Below, one piece after another: positions 55,785 to 64,000 of a DNA stretch of 64,000 bases. How positions within the stretch are numbered: the stretch's first letter is position 1; every line of letters begins with the position of its first letter. The stretch is from Apoderus coryli (taxonomy: Eukaryota > Arthropoda > Insecta > Coleoptera > Attelabidae). The notes below the pieces were generated by a model. That model was given only the letters and a program-made list of their open reading frames with translations. It did not search any database and had not been told where the DNA came from. Both the position numbers and the translations under genes were made by a program. The stretch lies in the NCBI GenBank assembly GCA_911728435.2, contig OU452202.1:186001-250000 (forward strand), given 5' to 3'.

Positions 55785-55912
55785 TGTCCGAGATAAGAAT
55801 GGGATAGCATTGGAAACTAGGAAACGTTAGGACTTACAATGTCGTTTAAATTAGTGTAAAGTTATACAATTTAAACACCTTTTAAATGGTGTTTTCAAAA
55901 GTAAATTAACTA
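55785..55912. repeat. fragment of the foldback element seen at 23566
   Basis: TACACTATGTCCGAGATAAG followed by AATGGGATAGCATTGGAA and ACCTTTTAAATGGTG match 23566-23700 in the same orientation with scattered differences. Only the outer ~130 bp is present. Confidence 0.8.
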
Positions 55913-55924
55913 AATAGGTATATT

Positions 55925-56716
55925 AGGGATTTACTTACATATAAAGTGTTTGTTTTAATGTTTCAATTGGTAGGTAAATTAGGGTTAAACCTTTATATAT
56001 TCTAGATTTTTGAAAATACATTTAGGACGTAATATTCGTTGTTATTTCAATAATTCTAGTTTTACATCAAACTATTCATTGACACATTTTTTAAAAGTAT
56101 TTGGAATGGTAATAATCAACGTTTTAAAATTTCCCATTTTAAATATTGCTCATTTTAAGAATAATTTCACACGTTCTTCTAATTGTAGGTACATTTGGAA
56201 TTGTGATAACATACTTATAAACATTATATAAACGTTTTGAATTTTCCCATATTAAGCAATAAAAATTTTTATGGGATATTTTACACGTTACCTTAACTGT
56301 AATTTTAGAATTAGTATAAAATACGTAATTTTAACGTTGTCATTGTCGCCTCTAAAAATTATGCGCTTCTAATGAACATTTTCTAACGTTATTTTAGCTA
56401 TAAATATCGGTTTATTATAAATTACATAAAGAACGTTTTATAAACGTTTTTAATTTTGACAATGTTTGACACGCGTTTAAAAAACACCTAAAACAAACGT
56501 TTTTATTTTATGGTTTATTTATAATACATAAACAACGTTACTTAAACATAATAAATGTACATAGTTGTATTTAGATAATGACAACACGTGCCTATAACGT
56601 TTAAATTGAGCGGTGTAAAATTAAACTTAAAATAAACCGTCACTTTTCTAACGTAAGACCAATTATCAACGACTAACACGTTAAATCAACGTTTAATTTA
56701 CGTATGTGTTTACTGG
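55925..56716. repeat. AACGTT-rich repeat abutting F-box copy 2
   Basis: More than ten AACGTT, AACGTTTT or CGTTTAA strings occur in about 750 bp of otherwise AT-rich sequence. The right edge reads ACTGGG|TTAATTCTACG, where TTAATTCTACG is already F-box-unit sequence (compare TTAATTAATTCTACG at 29315). GGG followed by TTAA is how piggyBac-type elements border their TTAA target. The left end was not identified. No transposase is present. Confidence 0.45.
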
Positions 56717-56731
56717 GTTAATTCTACGAAT

Positions 56732-57160
56732 ATGTATAAATTATTCAGACGTATCGAGTCTCCGGCCCAGTTGGCGAGTTTACCAGTGGAAATGTGGTGT
56801 GCGATATTGCGCTTATTAGATGGAACATCTTTATTATCGATGGTACGTGGTTTTCCAATTTTATTGAGTATTTGTTATGGTGATCCATTGCTGAAGAAAA
56901 GAATATGTGAGGCAATAGTACAAGAGAAGAAGACTATGTTGGAGTTTAAGTTTAATCCGAAATTGACGACGAGCATAGGAAGAACTGGTGAATCAAAAGC
57001 TGCGACTCACGGACAAAATGTTGTTAAGGATGTCAGGGTGAGAGATATGCCTAGGAATAATAAGACGATGGGAGAGAATTTGTTGAAGAAGTGTGACAAA
57101 AATCAGAAAATGGTTAGATCGAAGACAAGACAGCATCGTTTCAATCCGTACAGGTTGTAA
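56732..57160 (+). CDS. small F-box protein (copy 2)
   Basis: A 142-residue protein identical to the one at 29333 except at two positions (V38 for I, P139 for S); two further nucleotide differences are silent. The F-box region (residues about 14-58) and basic tail are unchanged. This copy lacks the promoter and first ~40 transcribed bases found in copy 1: homology begins only 15 bp before the ATG, at the edge of the AACGTT-rich repeat. It may therefore be silent unless a new promoter is used. The 3' side is complete, with the same UTR intron and then the inverted long arm. Function is inferred only from the F-box pattern. Confidence 0.7.
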   Translation: MYKLFRRIESPAQLASLPVEMWCAILRLLDGTSLLSMVRGFPILLSICYGDPLLKKRICEAIVQEKKTMLEFKFNPKLTTSIGRTGESKAATHGQNVVKDVRVRDMPRNNKTMGENLLKKCDKNQKMVRSKTRQHRFNPYRL

Positions 57161-57163
57161 TTG

Positions 57164-57377
57164 GTGAGTAGAATATAGCTTTTGTACATATTAAAATTAA
57201 TTGTAGATAATAATTTAGCTTAGGTTTGTACATATTAGATTATTTAGTACCTAGTGTTGTAGTTTGTAAAAATATAGATTTAGATGTATATTATTGTATC
57301 TTATTTCTGTGTATATTTTGTAATAAGGTTTATAAGACAGTAAATATGAAACCATGATTTACTTTCACTGGTTGTAG
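57164..57377 (+). other. predicted 3'-UTR intron of F-box gene copy 2
   Basis: The donor GTGAGT starts 3 nt after the stop and the acceptor TTGTAG is kept. The length is 214 bp, equal to copy 1. Confidence 0.55.
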
Positions 57378-57388
57378 GATTTTTCTTG

Positions 57389-57589
57389 ATGAAAATCTTC
57401 CTGGTGAACATAAGTGAAAAATCAAGTATAACATATTATGTGGTTGAACATATCGATAATAGGATGTTACCATATGCCAGAAGGAAAGTGTGTAGGCCGT
57501 TTAGTTTTTTTAATAAGTGTTGGGGATTACCGTTGATTGAAATATTTAATAAGATTCGGAACGCTGGTATCATTTTCGTGCTTTGCTGA
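57389..57589 (+). CDS. possible second small ORF of the F-box unit
   Basis: A 66-residue frame from ATG 57389, starting just after the intron acceptor and running across the unit/arm junction at 57531. The part before the junction (MKIFLVNISEKSSIT..., then HIDNRMLPYARRKV) is shared with copy 1, where a 5-bp deletion closes it after about 17 residues. No family is recognised. It may be untranslated UTR, or the second exon of an alternative product. Confidence 0.2.
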   Translation: MKIFLVNISEKSSITYYVVEHIDNRMLPYARRKVCRPFSFFNKCWGLPLIEIFNKIRNAGIIFVLC

Positions 57590-58465
57590 ACTGCACTAGC
57601 GCATCTGTGAACGGGCAAACTAAGTTCTTATTCAAGATGCCTGATATTGCGGTACAATAGCAACAGATGGCATAGCGGCGTGCTGCCTCATTCGTTCATT
57701 TCGTTAATGAGACGTTGCCGTGAGTAGATTTTTTTCTTTTATTCTCTAGATTCGTTGACTGAAATATTTTCTTTTAATAAATGACATAATATAACATGTA
57801 AGATCCCTAATATATTTAATATACAATTTCATGCTTATTTTATAAACGATATGATATTTAATAATATACAAGCGTTTTAAAAGAAATAAATTACTAGGGA
57901 AGTATGTTTACTAACATTTATCGTTGAATGATTGATTGCAGTTCAGAACGATTCTGGAACTAATTTATTATTTGGTCGGTGAAATCGTTGATTGAAATAT
58001 TTAATTTCAGTCAACGGTGAAATGCAGAAATATATTTATTACGCCTGCGCGGAGTAACTTATTATAAAGCTAAAGCTTATTATTATAAAATATTATTTAT
58101 TTTGTGCGAGGAAGATTTGGAGATTCGAGTATTGAGAGATTTGATGGTAGGGGAGTAGCAATGTCATGAGACCCTTTTACTGCGTTGGGTAATTCGAGAT
58201 TCGGTCCTAAGAGTTTTAAAACTTCGAAAAGCATACACTAATAAACACTTTATTATTTAAGGTTAGTAAAGGTTTATTAGGTTATTTTTGTTGTTATTTA
58301 TTTTAGAGTTCACAAAGGAGCGTATCATAACGCATGCGCAAAGTGCAAATATGCGAGAAAACATAAACTTAAACCAACTTTTGTGTATTTGGAGAATTTA
58401 CCTCTACGCGCTGGCGTCACGTGATTGTCATCCACCAATAGGGGAATACCCAAGTACCTAAATCG

Positions 58466-58468
<3 letters not shown>
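57531..58468. repeat. long arm of the F-box unit, right orientation (copy 2)
   Basis: This is the reverse complement of 28196-29154. It begins CGTTGATTGAAATATTTAAT directly after the unit's GGGGATTAC and ends GGAATACCCAAGTACCTAAA before (TA)n. It lacks a ~19-bp block present in the other arm. Three more CGTTGA(T/C)TGAAAT motifs lie inside at about 57752, 57986 and 58003-58018 (inverted). Confidence 0.75.
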
Positions 58469-58512
<44 letters not shown>

Positions 58513-58716
58513 CAAACAAAGATATTCAACTAAGTTGACAGAGTATAGTATATCACCGATATACAAAGAAAAATGAAATAAACTAACTTGTACGAATCAA
58601 AAAAATCTCGTGACACAAGCTGGATTTGAACCAACATCTCCCAATTGCCGGTCAGGTGTATATATATATATATATATATAAATTTTATTTTATAATATTT
58701 CGGCTAAATATATTTA
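58469..58716 (-). other. (TA)n tracts and a tRNA-like 3' half
   Basis: (TA)n at about 58469-58505 and 58655-58681. Between them, on the minus strand, 58658-58608 reads CACCTGACCGGCAATTGGG, then GATGTTGGTTCAAATCC and AGCTTGTGTCACGAG, which resembles a tRNA anticodon-T-arm with B box GGTTCAAATCC. It is probably a tRNA-derived SINE fragment. Confidence 0.45.
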
Positions 58717-60944
58717 AACTATTGTGTGTAAGGTTTTGGGGTGTCAGCCTATATATGTTAAAACTCTTTTTACTTTCCAAGCTTTCGGAACACTTTAATT
58801 CCTTCTTCAGGGCTAAAAAATACAACGACAATATGAAACTACACTTGTAAGAAAAATCAATTTAACAATTAAATGAATATAAATATTGCTTTACCTTTTT
58901 TTCTAAGTAAGTGAGTTATAGTACAATGCTTTTAGATTTTTTAGACATCACATAATTTAACAATAACGGTAGAGAACGATCTATTGACATACACCTATGT
59001 AAACAATATTCTCATAAAATCATTACAGATATAATTGTTGTTTGTTACATTTTTGAGTTTGTTTTAAACGAGACCGGTGTTTGAAACATCCAAATTTTCA
59101 CTAAATATATGCTTAAATAGTTGGTATTTATTATCTATTTTGTTAATTGATAAAGCCAGAATATACGAAATCGATGGATTTTTAATTTTTTTCCCTTTTC
59201 TTGATAGTTTTATATCGTATAGACCAAGATCTAAGAGCAAGTAAGTGTTTTATCATTATGGAACCACGATATATTACCAGACTGCCACTATCTGACAAAA
59301 ACCATAGTCCACACGAAAAAAAGGAATGTGATATGTGTTTAACAGTGTTAGGGAAATACCTCACAAAATACATCAAAAAAATGGGAGTTGGGCCTACAGC
59401 TGTCACTACTGCAAACTTCAAATCCCATGATCTCTTTTCAGGTCATCACATTCTCCCGAAGAACATACCAACCTAAGACTGTCACTCCCAGGTCTAGCCA
59501 GATCATACACGAGACACAATAACCCGTATTTTTAATTGTGTAGGTACCTACTAATTTTCATTGAGTATTAGTATAATTGTAATGGTAAATCCTGTATTGA
59601 TGGTTATGGAGTTCAGCGGCTGTCACTACCGCTGACCCCCATTTCCATGATATTGAAGATATCATCAATGTTTTTCTGAAAATAGTATTGCTCACACTAA
59701 AAGAGTCACACAATTAGCCGAATCATTAGTTTTCTATTCTGATAGATTTGAGTCTATTGTTGAGTCACTAACATTATCAGTAAACCCCGGATCAAGGATA
59801 TTGGAATATATTATGTTAAGATCGTCGAAAAGAAAAGACATCGACGATCTTAACATAATATATTCCAATATCCTTGATCCGGGGTTTACTGATAATGTTA
59901 GTGACTCAACAATAGACTCAAATCTATCAGAATAGAAAACTAATGATTCGGCTAATTGTGTGACTCTTTTAGTGTGAGCAATACTATTTTCAGAAAAACA
60001 TTGATGATATCTTCAATATCATGGAAATGGGGGTCAGCGGTAGTGACAGCCGCTGAACTCCATAACCATCAATACAGGATTTACCATTACAATTATACTA
60101 ATACTCAATGAAAATTAGTAGGTACCTACACAATTAAAAATACGGGTTATTGTGTCTCGTGTATGATCTGGCTAGACCTGGGAGTGACAGTCTTAGGTTG
60201 GTATGTTCTTCGGGAGAATGTGATGACCTGAAAAGAGATCATGGGATTTGAAGTTTGCAGTAGTGACAGCTGTAGGCCCAACTCCCATTTTTTTGATGTA
60301 TTTTGTGAGGTATTTCCCTAACACTGTTAAACACATATCACATTCCTTTTTTTCGTGTGGACTATGGTTTTTGTCAGATAGTGGCAGTCTGGTAATATAT
60401 CGTGGTTCCATAATGATAAAACACTTACTTGCTCTTAGATCTTGGTCTATACGATATAAAACTATCAAGAAAAGGGAAAAAAATTAAAAATCCATCGATT
60501 TCGTATATTCTGGCTTTATCAATTAACAAAATAGATAATAAATACCAACTATTTAAGCATATATTTAGTGAAAATTTGGATGTTTCAAACACCGGTCTCG
60601 TTTAAAACAAACTCAAAAATGTAACAAACAACAATTATATCTGTAATGATTTTATGAGAATATTGTTTACATAGGTGTATGTCAATAGATCGTTCTCTAC
60701 CGTTATTGTTAAATTATGTGATGTCTAAAAAATCTAAAAGCATTGTACTATAACTCACTTACTTAGAAAAAAGGTAAAGCAATATTTATATTCATTTAAT
60801 TGTTAAATTGATTTTTCTTACAAGTGTAGTTTCATATTGTCGTTGTATTTTTTAGCCCTGAAGAAGGAATTAAAGTGTTCCGAAAGCTTGGAAAGTAAAA
60901 AGAGTTTTAACATATATAGGCTGACACCCCAAAACCTTACACAC

Positions 60945-60952
<8 letters not shown>
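58717..60952. repeat. 1,112-bp-arm palindrome with a 12-nt spacer
   Basis: Arms 58717-59828 and 59841-60952 are reverse complements and appear identical wherever compared; mirror coordinates sum to 119,669 throughout, so there are no net indels. The spacer is 59829-59840. Near each outer end lies a Penelope-type terminal motif: on the right arm plus strand, CCCTGAAGAAGG, a GGAA/TTCC stem, then CGAAAGCTTGG (60855-60892; mirror at 58777-58814). Each arm contains mirrored short frames of 91 and 79 residues without recognised family. The structure could be an inverted dimer of an element, a hairpin-derived duplication or an assembly artefact. Confidence 0.9.
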
Positions 60953-60986
<34 letters not shown>

Positions 60987-60988
60987 TT

Positions 60989-61058
60989 GTGTTGTTAATG
61001 TGCTTAGAATCGTTGTGTTGTTACTGTGCTTAGAATCGCTGTGTCGTTACTGTGCGTG
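60989..61058. repeat. 26-bp tandem repeat (~2.7 copies) upstream of the THAP gene
   Basis: GTGTTGTTAATGTGCTTAGA and its neighbours recur with period 26 bp (60989, 61015, 61041). It follows (TA)n at about 60951-60980 and lies just before ATG 61084, so it is probably in the promoter or 5' UTR of the transposase gene. Confidence 0.7.
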
Positions 61059-61083
61059 TTTTAGTATTTTTCTAAAAGTGATA

Positions 61084-64000
61084 ATGGATTTTGCCACCAA
61101 ATATAAATGTGTATATTTTGACTGTGGAAATACCGCAAACAACAAAGTGTCGCTTTTTCGATTTCCCCTGAAGGATCCAATGAGAACCCGCAAATGGTTG
61201 GATAATTGCGGCAATTTATTTTTGCTTCAATTTATCGATCAACTTGACGAACTTGAGGGATATAAAGTATGCGAGAAACATTTTGACTCCAATGCGTTTA
61301 CGGACAAGAATCACAGAACCAGACTACTGAAAAGTGCTATTCCCCTACCACACCATCAAGTCTCGCATAAAATACATGAAGGTAAGTCTGTCAATATTGA
61401 AGTTATTCTTGATAGGTTACATACATAAATACTTTAAAAATATATAAAATTCGACGCAGGACGCAAACTACCACCCTTTTATTTTTAAAAATAATTTTTA
61501 ATATTTTGGGAGAAAAAGCGTTGATAAAAATATTTAATACTCTTAATAATTAATAAATTAGTATTTCTGATATTCGAAATTAGGATATAGCGCTTACTCC
61601 ATTTTTGCAGGGGTTTGTCATGCAATTAGGCTGAAAAATTTGTATATATATTTTGGAATATATGATATCATTAATCGTTTTAGAGATTTTAAAGTTTTTT
61701 GGATTTGATATCATCAAATACAATTTTTAATTGTGGGGTCTAGTTAGCGATGGTCATGTTTTTATTACGAATAGTCTGCTATAAGACATTAATTCAGTCA
61801 GTCGATCAATCAGTATATTTATCACTTTTCAGATAACGAATGCTTAGTGGTCACCAAAACCGCCAACTCGAAAACATATTGCAAAAGAAGCATAGAGTTT
61901 TCTGACGATTTTTCTGACAACGATATTAAAATAATTACGTCAAGTGTATCAGCCGTCAAGGTTCCTGGAGAACATCAATCCCAATCGCGCGAAGTAAAGA
62001 CGTTCACGCAATTTCAGATACCCAGTTCTAAAATTAAAAAAGCGAAATGCGACGGTCCCAAGATCTCTCGCGGTGATGAACATAATATAAAAAAGAAATA
62101 TAAATCAATATTACAACAAAATCTGAGGTTGCGTCGTAAATGGTCACGTTTGAAAGCTCAGAGCGACCCAAAATTTGTCTTGAGATTATTATTAAATAAG
62201 CGTAGCAAAGCAGTCCAAGTATTTACTAAAATGCAGGTTTTTCACAAAAAATCGCAAAAATGGAACCAGGACGAAAAAGATTTGACCCTATCTTTGTATT
62301 GTAAATCTCCGGGACTGTACAACAATTTGTTGGCTCGTGGATTTATATTACCATCTGTGTCCACTATTACAACTTGGTTGAAGTCGTTCAACTTAAGGAC
62401 TGGCGTCAATACCAACTTAGTCAACTTGTTGGAAAAGAAAGTGGAGGTAATGGAGGACGTGGAAAGGAAGTGTGTTATTATGGTAGATGAAATTAAACTA
62501 GAAAAAGGTAGCACAATTTGTTTTATTCCTAATGTTAGATATTTACAAAATCGTTTTTTTTTTGTAGGTATCGATTATAACGCTTATCATGATTTATTGG
62601 AAGGATTTGAAGATTTTGGAGATCTGGGAAGATCAGAGAAACTGGCAACACAAGGCGTTGTTTTCTATTTAAGAGGGCTTTATTACTCTTGGAAAATTCC
62701 TTTCTGTTATTTTAGTTCAGCCTCTTCCGTAAAAGCCGAAATTTTGGTCAAATTAATAAAAATGGTGGTTTCCAAAGTAATTGCTATTGGATGATGTCCT
62801 AAAGTTTTTGTTGCCGATCAAGGTTCCAACAATAGGTTAGCCTTTAAAAAACTTACGGCAGCTGAGAAGACACCTTATTTTGATATGAATGAGCATCGCA
62901 TTACAATTTTATTTGACACTCCACATTTACTTAAGTCGTTAAGGAATAATCTAATGAACCATAAATTGGAAACGTTTGTAGGCGGAGACAAAGTTAGTTG
63001 GTCAGATTTTACAAAAACTTATGACTTAGATAAAGCAAGTAACGTTGCTAGATCTATGTTGCGGATTTCAGAAAAGCACGTGAATCCGACTAACTTTCAA
63101 AAAATGCGTGTTAAATACGCAGCACAAGTATTTAGCAGTAGCGTCTCTGCCGCAATATTAACTGCCCATCAAATAAAACAGCTTAATAGTCCAAGTGCCA
63201 AGAACACTGCGACATTTTTTCAAAAAGTAAATAATATTTTTGACGTTCTCAATGCGAAATGTCTGTCAGATCCCAATCCGTTCAAGAGAGGTTTAAGTGC
63301 GAAAAATAACTTACCCATGAAAACGCTTCATGAAGGTTTGGAATTGTTTTCTAACATCCGGTTTGTCGAAAATGGCAAAGAACGCAATAATATCTATTGC
63401 CTAGAGGGATTCAGGTGGACTATCACCGGGATACTTCAACTGTGGGATAACGCCGTGGCAGAGGGAATGGTGTATCTGCTCACATCTCGATTAAACCAGG
63501 ATCCGTTAGAGAATTTCTTTTCTGTCGTTAGAACCCGGGGTGGATATAATCCATATCCCAAAGTAAAAGGATTAAGAATTGGATTACAACAAAATATCCA
63601 CATTCGCCTACAAGCAACAGCTGGTGCAAATTGTGAATGTGATGACGATGAACCATTGCCCTTAGTAAAGGACACATCTGTAACTCCATATTCACAAACT
63701 AAAACAGCACTTATTGAAGCCAAGTCTTCAATATTACGAACATCAACTGAAGAAGTTGATATAAGCCATGGATCCACAGATGACCAAATCGACGTCGAGC
63801 CAACCATAGAAGATTGCACGATTACTTACGTTGCTGGGTATTTGGCACATTTTATGTTAAAAAATGCCTTGAATGTAAAAAGTGCTTCATTCTAGACGAG
63901 GACGTAGTCGTGCGGCCCCACGAATCCTTGGTTTTCAATAAAAATTATGGAGCGGATGGAATCATGAGTTTAAAGAGACCAACACACAAATTTTGTTTAT
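61084..64000 (+). pseudogene. THAP/P-element transposase, spliced, lightly broken, cut by window end
   Basis: P-element transposases bind their ends with a THAP zinc finger and cut DNA with an RNase H-like domain. Exon 1 (61084-61381) encodes YKCVYFDCGNT, a conserved W, KVCEKHF and RLLKSAIP, the C2CH THAP fold. An intron (61382-61832, GTAAGT...TTTTCAG) joins in frame to exon 2. Exon 2 has a coiled region, then FILPSVSTITTWLKSF, VIMVDEIKLEKGS and LLEGFEDFG. A TGA (62792-62794) interrupts. Downstream in the same frame come VFVADQGSNNR, FDTPHLLKSLRNNL and LTSRLNQDPLENFFSVVRT, the conserved P/THAP9 C-terminal blocks. An A-run near 63858 shifts the frame, after which coding continues in another frame past 63895 to the window edge. 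The longer 61000 start uses GTG and is rejected. Confidence 0.88.

Noticed and set aside
59201..59476. 91-residue frame repeated at 60193-60468 as a conserved gene pair
   Set aside because: Its conservation follows from the perfect palindrome. No domain was recognised, so it was not called as a gene.
61000..61083. N-terminal extension of the THAP transposase resembling a signal peptide
   Set aside because: It starts at GTG and translates the 26-bp tandem repeat; ATG 61084 immediately precedes the THAP domain.

Overview
This is a gene-poor, AT-rich stretch of an arthropod genome, most likely an insect. The evidence is a TATA plus TCAGT-initiator core promoter, BEL/Pao, Ty3/gypsy, Penelope-like and P/THAP elements, spliced transposon genes and long satellite DNA. 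The species cannot be fixed from the sequence. No conserved single-copy host gene was recognised; almost everything interpretable is mobile or repetitive.

Layout. 1-1655: 3' part of a CR1/Jockey-like non-LTR retrotransposon (minus strand). 1656-8775: a mosaic of duplicated AT-rich repeat units, including inverted-repeat elements, two tRNA-Ala-like heads, a 423-bp tandem duplication and three related 170-180-bp repeats. 8945-9061: a Harbinger-like transposase scrap that abuts a 13-kb array (9059-22199) of about 77 copies of a 170-bp satellite with higher-order organisation. 22200-28195: microsatellites, a perfect hairpin, a foldback element, a MITE and a mariner-type transposase fossil. 28196-30122: a 0.96-kb arm, a strong promoter and a small F-box gene. 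30931-52063: a nested stack in which a Penelope-like element is split by a Ty3/gypsy element with a 4-bp target duplication (TSD). A BEL/Pao element lies next to it, itself interrupted by a THAP/P-type transposon (7-bp TSD) and a non-autonomous hAT element (8-bp TSD). 52064-56716: AT-rich sequence with a hammerhead-ribozyme-like core, small repeats and an AACGTT-rich repeat. 56732-58468: a second, nearly identical F-box gene followed by the 0.94-kb arm in inverted orientation. 58717-60952: a 1.1-kb-arm palindrome bearing Penelope-type terminal motifs. 61084-64000: a spliced THAP/P-element transposase gene, broken by one stop and one frameshift and cut by the window edge.

The most unusual item is the pair of F-box genes. 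One copy has the long arm upstream, the other has the same arm inverted downstream. The simplest reading is a mobile unit with roughly 0.95-kb terminal inverted repeats whose cargo is an F-box (SCF ubiquitin ligase adaptor-like) protein expressed from a canonical arthropod core promoter. No transposase is visible between the arms, so it would be non-autonomous or of an unrecognised class. Other points worth checking are the satellite's possible origin next to a transposase exon, the hammerhead-like motifs and the palindrome, which may be an assembly artefact.

All calls come from reading the sequence. No database search was run.
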